Assembly: GCA_019509685.1 (NCBI GenBank)
Contig: JAEKLU010000222.1
Span: 33,821-41,812, forward strand
From: Mesorhizobium sp.
Lineage (GTDB): Bacteria > Pseudomonadota > Alphaproteobacteria > Rhizobiales > Rhizobiaceae
Direction of reading: 5' to 3'
Length of the DNA stretch: 7,992 nt
Positions 1 to 6,271 of this stretch are shown here, one piece after another. The notes below the pieces were generated by a model. It did no database searches and was not told where the DNA came from. It saw only the letters and a program-made list of their open reading frames with translations. How positions within the stretch are numbered: position 1 is the first letter of the stretch; each line of letters starts with the position of its first letter. A program made the translations under genes and the position numbers.

Positions 1-330
1 AAGCATTTGCTCAAGCTGATACTGGACGCGGCGACCCGCTGCGGGATTGTCCCAGACCTTGCCGAGTTCGATGATCAACTCGGTGATGGCCCCGCCGAAC
101 CTGTCCCACCTGGCAGCCAATTGCGCCGGCACCGACAAGCTTCCGGCCATAAGGCCGTCGAAGACCACCTTGGCGATCTCATATATCCACTTACGTCCTG
201 CCGGGAGCGCGCGCAGGGACTGCAGGTCGATCGAGCGCGAGCCGCGGCCGCAATCCGACGCGGCGTTCCGCAACGCGGTCCACGCAAGGGCTTCGGAAGC
301 GGTACCGCCGTTCGCATTATCGTTGGCCAT
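1..330 (-). CDS. Unrecognised protein, N-terminal 110 residues (runs off the left edge)
   Basis: An open frame on the minus strand starts with ATG at 330-328 and stays open for 110 codons to the window edge. An in-frame TGA at 369-367 lies upstream and no other ATG, GTG or TTG falls between, so the start is well defined. A purine-rich stretch (GAAGAAAACGAAAG on the minus strand) just before the ATG is a weak ribosome binding site. The protein begins MANDNANGGTASEALAW, with no signal peptide and no obvious membrane helix. It is rich in Ala, Arg and Leu, has one Cys near residue 27, and looks mostly helical (for example VVFDGLMAGSLSVPAQL and ITELIIELGKVW). The third codon positions are mostly G or C, as in the neighbouring genes, which supports real coding. 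I do not recognise the family. It is divergent from the channel gene, and about 400 bp separate them, so a functional link is not implied. Confidence 0.7.
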   Translation of the reverse strand, partial: MANDNANGGTASEALAWTALRNAASDCGRGSRSIDLQSLRALPAGRKWIYEIAKVVFDGLMAGSLSVPAQLAARWDRFGGAITELIIELGKVWDNPAAGRRVQYQLEQML

Positions 331-726
331 CGAGCTTTCGTTTTCTTCGGCAAGAGTCGGCGAGTGTCAAAAACGGATGACGGCATCGGATGGCAGCACT
401 GCTCTGTCAAGGTCGGGGCGGATTAGAGGCAGGCAAAAAGGCTTGGTGACAGGCCGAATGGCTCATGCCCCTCGTGTATGGCCCGGGATCCTGGTGCCGG
501 CGTTCTGTGCCCAGAATCACCATGCCCGGTTCATGGAAATGCCCAGAGGTTCGAGCCGAGGTCGAAATACCTCCCCTGGCGGCTAGTAGACACCGCCAAT
601 TACCCGGCGCAACGGTCTAGCCCGCACCGATGACGCCTTGAACCACAACATTGGCTTGTTGAAGTTAGTGGCAACGACGGACATAGATGTCGTTGCTTGC
701 CGATTTGACCGGAAGGTTACAGCACG
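331..726. other. Divergent intergenic region, no convincing gene
   Basis: This region separates the start of the left-edge minus-strand gene from the start of the mechanosensitive channel gene, and should hold the promoters of both. Frames through it are short and overlap the neighbouring coding strand, so I call no gene. Visible structure includes a small inverted repeat CCATG-N7-CATGG at 520-536, with the pentamer TGCCC at 508, 523 and 540 around it, and a better inverted repeat at 671-696 that is listed separately. Two TTGACA hexamers occur on the minus strand (complement of 405-410 and of 365-370), but neither has a good -10 partner at normal spacing. Confidence 0.6.
671..696. promoter_or_regulatory. 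Perfect 8-bp inverted repeat upstream of the channel gene
   Basis: GCAACGAC at 671-678 is repeated inverted as GTCGTTGC at 689-696, with a 10-bp spacer. The repeat ends 30 bp before the channel ATG. A weak promoter-like pair overlaps it: TTGAAG at 659-664 and CATAGA at 682-687, 17 bp apart. It could be an operator overlapping the promoter, or a hairpin in the 5' untranslated RNA. Both readings are inferences, and the promoter match is poor. Confidence 0.35.
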
Positions 727-3015
727 ATGCCACGCATGATTCGACGATTGGGAGCCAGGAATCTGGCATGCCGGGCACGACGTCTCGGATATCTGACTGC
801 GATGTTTGTCCTGATTGCCGGGCCGCTCGTCTGTGGTATCGCCCTCTTGCTGGCTGGTCCGGCGCAGGCGGCGGCGAGCGTCCCGCCTGAAAGGGTCAAA
901 CAGCTGTTCGAGCTTCTCGACGATCCGTCAGTGAAGGCCTGGGTGGCCGAACAGCGAAATCAGGACGCCGGGTCAACGGCGGAGCCTGCCGCGGCAGGAG
1001 TTTCGCCGGCCGACGCATCGTCCGACGCCGTGGCCGCACCAGCCCAGATGAATACGATGGCATCCTCGACGCTCGATCGGATCAAGCATCATATCGAACG
1101 GATCGTGCGAACCTTGCCCTCGCTGCCTGGCCAGTTCGCGCGGGTTCGGGAAGCGACCATGGAGGATATGTCCAGCAGGGGGCCAGCCGGCGTATTTTTG
1201 CTGATTGCGATTTTCATCGCCGCCGGCCTGGCGCTGACCTGGGCCACGTTCAAACTCACCCGTCCATTTCGTCTTTGGATTATCGCCCAACCGAAGGATA
1301 CGCCCATCGGGCGGGCCAAGAAGATTGGTGGTCGGCTGCTCTATTCCAGCCTGCTGATTGTCTCGTTCGCGGTGGGCAGCGCCGGCGCGTTCATGTTGTT
1401 CGACTGGCCAATGCTCATCCGTGAGATTGTGCTGACATTTCTGATGGCGGCCGTCGTTACATGGGGTGTGCGCACGTACGTCATAGCCCTGTTCGTCCCT
1501 TCCTTCATGCATGTCGAGAACGCCGTCGAGGTTCGTGCCTTGCCGATCACCAACGAGACGGCCGACCATTGGTCCTATTGGCTATCGCGGATCGTCGGCG
1601 TCTTCGCCTTCTTCGCAGCCGCTTTTGTCCTCCTGCCCGGTCTCGGCATCGACCGCGACGGGATGATGGTCCTGTCGGTGGGCGCCGATTTCGTGCTGCT
1701 GGTGCTCTTGCTGCTTGCCGTCTGGCGCCGGCCTAGAATGCGGCGGGACGATGGGCACGGTCACACGGCAGCAACATGGTTGTTGACGGCTTATTTCGTC
1801 GCTTTGTTTATGGAGCGTATCGCTGGCCTGAACACATGGTTCTGGTTTACCTTGGCCGCATTCGTCCTGCCTTTGGCAATCGTGCTGACGCAGCGCGGGG
1901 TCAATTTCGTCCTGCGGCCGGGTTCGGAAGATGTCGGCCGGCCTACCATCCCGGCGGTGACGATCGCGGTCATCGATCGCGGAATCCGGATGATGTTGAT
2001 CCTGGCGGCGGCTTACTTCCTCGCGCGTATCTTGGGCCTGGACATGCAATCCATGCGCGACAGCGATACGACGACGACGTTCATATTGCGCGGCTTGATC
2101 AACGTCGTGGTCATTGCCCTCGCAGCCGATTTCGGCTGGTCGATCATCAAGGCTTTGATCGAACGAAAGCTGGGCATCGAAATGCCGCACCCTGTGATCA
2201 GCGAGGAGGACGTTCCGATCCTCGATGCGCAGCAGGCACGGCTGCACACGCTGTTGCCGATCCTCCAGAACATGCTGCTCGCATTGATCATCGTGATGGC
2301 GGTGCTGATGATGCTCGCCTCTTTGGGTATCCAGATCGGCCCGCTGATCGCCGGCGCTGGCGTCGTCGGCGTCGCTGTGGGCTTTGGCGCACAAACCGTC
2401 GTCAAGGATGTCATTTCGGGCGTGTTTTTTCTGCTCGATGATGCGTTTCGTGTCGGCGAATATATTTCCTCGGGCAATTACAAGGGTACGGTGGAAAGCT
2501 TCTCGCTGCGCTCGGTGAAGCTGCGCCACCATCGTGGTCCGCTGTTCACGATACCGTTCGGTGAACTCGGTGCAGTCCAGAACCAGAGCCGTGACTGGGT
2601 TATCGACAAGTTCAACATTACCGTCGGCTATGACACCGATATCGATTTCGCGCGCAAGCTGATCAAGCGAATCGGCCTCGAACTGGCGGAAGATCCCGAG
2701 TTCAAAAATTGGGTGCTCGACCCGATCAAGATGCAGGGCGTACAGGAGTTCGGCGAATACGGCATCGTCTTGAGGGTCAAGGCCATGACCAGACCCGGAG
2801 GCGCCTTCGGCATGAAACGCAAATTCTATGTGCGCCTGCGCCAGGTCTTCAAGGAACAGGGCATCGAACTGCCATTTCCGACTGTCCACGTCCAGGGGCT
2901 ACAGAACCCCCATGAGATAGAGAGTGCGCCATTGGAGATCACACCTGAGTTGCAGATGGCCGTCGCGCAGTCGCACACCAATCGGCGCAGAAAAAAAGCT
3001 GGCACAGAGGAGTAG
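727..3015 (+). CDS. MscS-family mechanosensitive ion channel, large multi-pass (YbiO-like)
   Basis: Predicted inner-membrane channel that opens under membrane tension and releases solutes after hypo-osmotic shock. The 762-residue protein starts at ATG 727, with GGAAGG at 711-716 as a plausible but slightly distant ribosome binding site. A second ATG three codons on is also possible. Residues 22-48 form a signal-peptide-like helix ending AGPAQA-AA. A soluble, Ala/Pro-rich and helical segment (about 50-150) follows, probably periplasmic. About ten or eleven hydrophobic helices then run from 154 to 531, judged by eye. The MscS signature is clear: the Gly/Ala-rich pore helix at about 535-570 (PLIAGAGVVGVAVGFGAQ, then DVISGVFFLLDD), the beta domain at about 575-625 (GTVESFSLRSVKLR, FTIPFGELGAVQNQSRDW), and the cytoplasmic alpha/beta part to about 725. 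The tail ends in a basic stretch, RRRKK. Its size and many helices match YbiO-type channels (about 740 residues) rather than the 286-residue MscS. It appears monocistronic. The ion preference cannot be read from sequence. Confidence 0.93.
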   Translation: MPRMIRRLGARNLACRARRLGYLTAMFVLIAGPLVCGIALLLAGPAQAAASVPPERVKQLFELLDDPSVKAWVAEQRNQDAGSTAEPAAAGVSPADASSDAVAAPAQMNTMASSTLDRIKHHIERIVRTLPSLPGQFARVREATMEDMSSRGPAGVFLLIAIFIAAGLALTWATFKLTRPFRLWIIAQPKDTPIGRAKKIGGRLLYSSLLIVSFAVGSAGAFMLFDWPMLIREIVLTFLMAAVVTWGVRTYVIALFVPSFMHVENAVEVRALPITNETADHWSYWLSRIVGVFAFFAAAFVLLPGLGIDRDGMMVLSVGADFVLLVLLLLAVWRRPRMRRDDGHGHTAATWLLTAYFVALFMERIAGLNTWFWFTLAAFVLPLAIVLTQRGVNFVLRPGSEDVGRPTIPAVTIAVIDRGIRMMLILAAAYFLARILGLDMQSMRDSDTTTTFILRGLINVVVIALAADFGWSIIKALIERKLGIEMPHPVISEEDVPILDAQQARLHTLLPILQNMLLALIIVMAVLMMLASLGIQIGPLIAGAGVVGVAVGFGAQTVVKDVISGVFFLLDDAFRVGEYISSGNYKGTVESFSLRSVKLRHHRGPLFTIPFGELGAVQNQSRDWVIDKFNITVGYDTDIDFARKLIKRIGLELAEDPEFKNWVLDPIKMQGVQEFGEYGIVLRVKAMTRPGGAFGMKRKFYVRLRQVFKEQGIELPFPTVHVQGLQNPHEIESAPLEITPELQMAVAQSHTNRRRKKAGTEE

Positions 3016-3602
3016 GAAGCCTGTGAAACCTACCGGTCGCAACGCGGCTTATCGCGCTTCGGCCGTGGCGGGGATATTCATTTATCTTCAACCGATTGAG
3101 ATGCGCAACGGTCATCGGCGGTCAGGAATATAATAGCCGGCGTCCGCGACGCTTCCGTTTGCGCTTCGGCTTTTTCGCCTCAGATGCAGGGAACCAAAAA
3201 CCCAGCTTCAACACTTCGTCGACGCTTGTGGGACTCGGGGCGGGTGCAAGCTGGCTGAAACCATGGCCAGAATTCGAGAGGACCGTTGATCCTCCCCGAT
3301 AGTCACCTTCGCCCTGACGCTTCGGCACTCCATTCCCCCAAGCCAATAAGATTGCAAGAATAGCGCAGGCTTGAGGAAGGCACCAGCCGCGCCAGGCTCC
3401 TTCTCCATGGCGGAGGGCAGCATCGAGGTTGGCGACAAGGTCGCGAACTGGTCGTCGCGAACGCCATGTGCTTGGTGACGTGGTGGCCGTGCTGGTCAAC
3501 TCCTGAATGACGAAGTCGCTACGAAGGATATGCCAGCTGGGCTGTTCAATTCATAACGCCACCGTCTTTATTTGTATCTGATCCGCTGATACATAACCCC
3601 GT
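3016..3602. other. Intergenic region between channel and regulator, no convincing gene
   Basis: About 590 bp follow the channel stop. The region has less even codon-position bias and several AT-rich patches (for example TATAATAG near 3129-3136). A minus-strand frame at 3499-3122 could encode 125 residues from a TTG start. Its C-terminus is very basic (KKPKRKRKRRGRR), but its third codon positions are not clearly GC-biased and no ribosome binding site is evident, so I do not call it a gene. A small hairpin GCGTC-CGC-GACGC lies at 3140-3152, followed only by mixed C/T, so it is not a good terminator for the channel gene. The right end holds the palindrome at 3573-3593, listed separately. Confidence 0.55.
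3573..3593. promoter_or_regulatory. Candidate operator: TGTATC-N9-GATACA palindrome before the regulator gene
   Basis: TGTATC (3573-3578) and GATACA (3588-3593) form a perfect 6-bp inverted repeat with a 9-bp spacer. The repeat lies 9 bp before the first possible GTG start of the regulator and 27 bp before the ATG I prefer. The core TATC-N9-GATA recurs with identical spacing upstream of the solute-binding protein gene at 6163-6179. Size, symmetry and place fit an operator for a dimeric winged-helix repressor that controls its own gene. That role is inferred. Confidence 0.45.
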
Positions 3603-3620
3603 GTGACGAGTGCGGGCCAT

Positions 3621-4547
3621 ATGTCGAATGAAATCATGGTCGTCGATCCGCTTGAGCGGCTTGACCTGTTGAAGAGCCTCGCGAGCGAGGTCCGGGTCCG
3701 GATTCTCGATCTGCTGCACCGCAAGGGGCCTAAAAACGTCAATCAAGTGGCCGAAGAACTGGGTCTTCCGCAATCGACAATTTCCGCAAACATCCAGGTT
3801 CTTGTCGATGTCGGATTGATCGAGACGAAATCACAGAAGGCGCGCAAGGGAAGTCAGAAGGTCTGCTATTCGACCTTCTCCGAGTTGGTTGTCGTCTTTA
3901 AGGACCGCACCCCGGCGCAGGATCTCGGTGTCATAGAAGTGGCGATGCCGCTTGGACTCTATACAAGATGCGAGGTTTCCGCTCCCTGCGGCCTGTGTTC
4001 AAAAGACGGCGTCATCGGACTTCTCGATGTACCCGACACCTTCCTCGATCCCGACCGTATGCGGGCCGGGCTGCTGTGGTTCACCCGCGGCTTCGTCGAA
4101 TATCAGTTTCCCAACAATGCGACGCTTGCCAATGCCAAAGTCGGCGGGTTGGAACTGGCGATGGAGCTTTCGTCCGAGGTGCCGGGCACATCGAAGGATT
4201 GGCCATCGGACATCACGGTGGCGATCAACGGGCACGAGATCGATACATGGACGGCGCCGGCCGACTATGGCGACAAGCGCGGCAAACATACGCCCGGCTG
4301 GTGGAAGCTAGCCGGATCGCAGTATGGCGACCTCGTACACTGGCGCGTCACGAGTAACGGCACCTATCGCGGCGATGACAAGGTTTCCAAATGCTCGCTG
4401 GCCGATCTGGAACTCGAGCGGCACCGCTCGATCCGGGTACGAATCGGCGTGAAGGAAGATGCACGTCACCCCGGCGGCATAAACATCTTCGGCAGCGGCT
4501 TCGGCAATTATAGCAACGACATCGTTCTGCGCCTGCTGAAGGCTTGA
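3621..4547 (+). CDS. Transcription regulator: ArsR-like HTH plus putative sugar-sensing domain
   Basis: Likely DNA-binding regulator of the adjacent sugar locus. I number from ATG 3621 (308 residues). GTG 3603 adds six residues and ATG 3636 removes five; none has a strong ribosome binding site, so the start is uncertain. Residues about 10-92 form a winged helix-turn-helix of the ArsR/HTH_20 kind: LLKSLASEVRVRILDLL, then VNQVAEELGLPQSTISANI with the recognition helix around 51-65, then a wing with KARKGSQKVCYS. A linker with cysteines at about 117, 123 and 126 (RCEVSAPCGLC) follows. The C-terminal half (about 160-308) appears beta-rich with many Trp, Gly and Asp residues: KDWPSDITVAINGHEIDTW, HTPGWWK, GGINIFGSGFGNYSNDIVL. 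From memory this architecture matches COG4189-type predicted regulators, seen in other bacteria near sugar genes. The C-terminal part resembles a carbohydrate-binding jelly roll, which would make it the effector domain; that is inference. The gene is 104 bp upstream of the arabinofuranosidase, on the same strand. It is not a typical short metal-sensing ArsR protein. Confidence 0.85.
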   Translation: MSNEIMVVDPLERLDLLKSLASEVRVRILDLLHRKGPKNVNQVAEELGLPQSTISANIQVLVDVGLIETKSQKARKGSQKVCYSTFSELVVVFKDRTPAQDLGVIEVAMPLGLYTRCEVSAPCGLCSKDGVIGLLDVPDTFLDPDRMRAGLLWFTRGFVEYQFPNNATLANAKVGGLELAMELSSEVPGTSKDWPSDITVAINGHEIDTWTAPADYGDKRGKHTPGWWKLAGSQYGDLVHWRVTSNGTYRGDDKVSKCSLADLELERHRSIRVRIGVKEDARHPGGINIFGSGFGNYSNDIVLRLLKA

Positions 4548-4567
4548 GGGCATACTGAACCCTTGAC

Positions 4568-4586
4568 GGGCGGATGAACTCCGCCC
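4568..4586 (+). terminator. GC-rich hairpin after the regulator gene (weak terminator or attenuator)
   Basis: GGGCGGA (4568-4574) and TCCGCCC (4580-4586) pair perfectly over 7 bp with a 5-nt loop, 21 bp after the regulator stop. It is followed by only TTAA, so it is a poor intrinsic terminator on its face. It may partly separate regulator transcription from that of the arabinofuranosidase gene, or protect an mRNA end. Confidence 0.35.
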
Positions 4587-4603
4587 TTAACTGACCCACG
4601 ACC

Positions 4604-4625
4604 CGGATATAGACCGGAAAGTCGG
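4604..4625 (+). promoter_or_regulatory. Shared motif upstream of the arabinofuranosidase gene
   Basis: The 22 bp beginning CGGATATAGACCGGAAA match the sequence at 6174-6195 upstream of the binding-protein gene at 17 of 22 positions, counted by hand. The conserved core is GATATAKACCG followed by an A-run. The left half of the TATC-N9-GATA palindrome is not conserved here. A short repeat CGGA-N7-TCCG (4623-4637) follows and contains GATAGTC; its complement GACTATC occurs at 6168-6174. It is a candidate regulator site or promoter element; the role is inferred. Confidence 0.35.
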
Positions 4626-4642
4626 ATTGATAGTCCGCAGTG

Positions 4643-4647
4643 GGAGG
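4643..4647 (+). promoter_or_regulatory. Ribosome binding site fixing the arabinofuranosidase start
   Basis: GGAGG lies 4 bp before ATG 4652. An in-frame GTG at 4640 would place this Shine-Dalgarno sequence inside the coding region, so ATG 4652 is the better start and the extra four residues of the longer frame are not real. Confidence 0.75.
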
Positions 4648-4651
4648 GATC

Positions 4652-6157
4652 ATGAAAGCCAGAGTCACAGCGAACGCGGCCTATGCCATCGCGGATATCG
4701 ACAAACGTCTTTACGGCTCGTTTCTCGAGCGTCTTGGCCGGGCGGTTTATACGGGCATCTACGAGCCCGGACATCCGCAAGCGGATGCAGAGGGAATGCG
4801 CAAGGACGTGATCGAGTTGGTGCGTGCGCTCGACACGCCGATCTGCCGTTACCCGGGTGGCAACTTCGTGTCCGCCTACAATTGGGAAGACGGCATAGGC
4901 CCAAAGGAGAACCGCCCGCGGCGGCTCGATCTTGCGTGGCGCACCACGGAGCCGAACCTGGTTGGAATTCACGAATTCGCCGACTGGGCCGAAAAAGCCG
5001 GCACCGAGATGATGCTTGCGGTCAATCTCGGTTCCCGCGGCCTCGACGAGGCGAGGGCATTCGTTGAATACGTCAATCACCCGGGCGGCAGCTACTGGTC
5101 CGACCTCAGGGCCAAGAACGGACGCACGCAACCCTGGAACTGCCGCCTCTGGTGCCTCGGCAATGAAATGGACGGTCCCTGGCAGGTCGGCCACAAGTCG
5201 GCGAGCGAATACGGCCATCTCGCCAACGAGACCGCCAAGGCGCTGCGTGGCCTCGACCCGACGGTGGAACTGGTCGTCTGCGGCTCGTCGCATTCCAATA
5301 TGCCGACCTATCCGCAGTGGGAAGCAACCGTGTTGGAAGCGACCTACGAGCAGGTCGACTACATCTCTCTCCACATGTATTTCGAGAATTACGAGAAGAA
5401 TACGGCCGAATATCTCGCTCTTCCGGCCAAGCTTGATCGCTACATTGGCACGGTCGCGGGCATCATCGACTACGTGAAGGCCAAGACCCGCTCGAAGCGG
5501 GACGTGAAGATCTCCTTCGACGAGTGGAACGTCTGGTACCATCAGCGCAAGCGGGACGCCGAGCGCATGCGCGGCTGGGATTGGCCGGAAGCGCCCCGGC
5601 TTCTGGAAGACATCTACAATTTCGAGGACGTGCTGCAGGTCGGCTGCATCATCAACACCTTCATCCGCCGGTCGGATATTGTTCGCATCGCTTGCATTGC
5701 GCAGCTGGTGAACGTCATCGCGCCGATCATGACCGATCCCGGCGGCAGCGCCTGGCGGCAGACGATCTACTGGCCTTTCATGCTGGCCTCCAGGCACGGC
5801 CGCGGCACCGCGCTGCAGCTCGCGGTCGAGGTGCCTACCTATGACGCGGCCGCGGCCGACAAGGTGCCGTGGCTCGACATCGCAGGCGTGCACAATTCGA
5901 ACGCCGGCACGCTCACCTTCTTCGCAATCAACCGGCATGGGTCCGAGACGATAGAGGCCGACGTCGCTCTCGAGCGGTTTGCCGCCAAGTCGATCGAGCA
6001 CACGATCATCCGTCATGACGATCTCGAGGCCTGCAACACGAAGGACGCGCCGGACAACGTATCACCGGTCAAAGGCAACGGGGCAGCGCTCAGCAGCAAG
6101 GGGATGACGCTGAACTTGCCGCCGCACTCCTACTCGATGGTGCGTGTGACACTCTGA
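4652..6157 (+). CDS. abfA: Intracellular alpha-L-arabinofuranosidase, GH51 (EC 3.2.1.55)
   Basis: Retaining glycoside hydrolase that removes terminal alpha-L-arabinofuranosyl groups from arabinose-containing oligosaccharides or glycosides. The product is 501 residues, close to the usual length of cytoplasmic GH51 enzymes. It has no signal peptide, so it should act in the cytoplasm on imported substrate. Family marks, numbered from ATG 4652: YGSFLERLGRAVYTGIY near 21-37, RYPGGNF at 66-72, WCLGNEMDGPWQ with the likely acid/base Glu172, VDYISLHMYFEN near 235-246, and KISFDEWNVWY with the likely nucleophile Glu291. The spacing of the two glutamates agrees with the characterised Geobacillus stearothermophilus enzyme (Glu175 and Glu294, recalled). 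A TIM barrel is expected for about 20-380 and the GH51 C-terminal beta domain for the rest. The catalytic residues are intact and I see no frameshift. The binding-protein gene follows after 114 bp on the same strand. The exact substrate (arabinan, arabinoxylan or plant glycoside fragment) cannot be told. Confidence 0.94.
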   Translation: MKARVTANAAYAIADIDKRLYGSFLERLGRAVYTGIYEPGHPQADAEGMRKDVIELVRALDTPICRYPGGNFVSAYNWEDGIGPKENRPRRLDLAWRTTEPNLVGIHEFADWAEKAGTEMMLAVNLGSRGLDEARAFVEYVNHPGGSYWSDLRAKNGRTQPWNCRLWCLGNEMDGPWQVGHKSASEYGHLANETAKALRGLDPTVELVVCGSSHSNMPTYPQWEATVLEATYEQVDYISLHMYFENYEKNTAEYLALPAKLDRYIGTVAGIIDYVKAKTRSKRDVKISFDEWNVWYHQRKRDAERMRGWDWPEAPRLLEDIYNFEDVLQVGCIINTFIRRSDIVRIACIAQLVNVIAPIMTDPGGSAWRQTIYWPFMLASRHGRGTALQLAVEVPTYDAAAADKVPWLDIAGVHNSNAGTLTFFAINRHGSETIEADVALERFAAKSIEHTIIRHDDLEACNTKDAPDNVSPVKGNGAALSSKGMTLNLPPHSYSMVRVTL

Positions 6158-6161
6158 GTCA

Positions 6162-6195
6162 ATATCCGACTATCCGATATATACCGTAAAATCCG
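6162..6195 (+). promoter_or_regulatory. Candidate operator upstream of the solute-binding protein gene
   Basis: ATATC (6162-6166) and GATAT (6176-6180) form a 5-bp inverted repeat with a 9-bp spacer, the same TATC-N9-GATA layout as at 3573-3593; 15 of 23 positions agree when 6162-6184 is laid on 3574-3596. Positions 6174-6195 also match the motif at 4604-4625 at 17 of 22 positions. The site begins 5 bp after the arabinofuranosidase stop codon and ends 76 bp before the binding-protein start. It suggests a separate, co-regulated promoter here, but no clear -35/-10 pair is visible. Confidence 0.42.
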
Positions 6196-6235
6196 TTGCG
6201 GGCGGTTTGGTTTGGTGTAGCATTGAAACGTTCAA

Positions 6236-6251
6236 GGCGGATCTAACCGCC
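6236..6251 (+). other. Short stem-loop in the leader of the binding-protein gene
   Basis: GGCGG (6236-6240) and CCGCC (6247-6251) pair across a 6-nt loop, 7 bp before the Shine-Dalgarno sequence GGAGGAA (6259-6265). It is a small hairpin just upstream of the ribosome binding site that could shield the mRNA 5' end or modestly affect translation. Five pairs can occur by chance in GC-rich DNA. Confidence 0.25.
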
Positions 6252-6271
6252 GTACTCGGGAGGAAGCTGAG

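Noticed and set aside
365..410. Two TTGACA hexamers on the minus strand as promoters of the left-edge gene
   Set aside because: Neither has a recognisable -10 box at 16-18 bp, and two matching hexamers are not enough evidence for a promoter.
520..536. CCATG-N7-CATGG repeat with nearby TGCCC copies as an intergenic mobile repeat
   Set aside because: The arms are only 5 bp and the TGCCC copies are unevenly spaced; chance is a sufficient explanation.
47..586. A 179-codon plus-strand frame at the left end
   Set aside because: Most of it is antisense to the left-edge minus-strand gene, whose codon bias and bounded start are better, and the remainder lacks coding character.
1582..2889. A 435-codon minus-strand frame opposite the channel gene
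   Set aside because: It is a shadow of the MscS coding region; its sequence is a low-complexity mix of His, Gln, Arg and Asp typical of antisense translation.
3140..3152. Hairpin GCGTC-CGC-GACGC as terminator of the channel gene
   Set aside because: The stem has only 5 bp, lies 125 bp after the stop and is not followed by a U-run.
4640..4651. GTG at 4640 as the start of the arabinofuranosidase
   Set aside because: The Shine-Dalgarno sequence GGAGG lies downstream of that GTG and directly before ATG 4652.
4508..6016. A 502-codon open frame on the minus strand opposite the arabinofuranosidase gene
   Set aside because: It mirrors a gene with clear GH51 catalytic motifs. Long antisense frames are expected opposite GC-rich genes, and its His/Arg/Asp-rich sequence matches no family.
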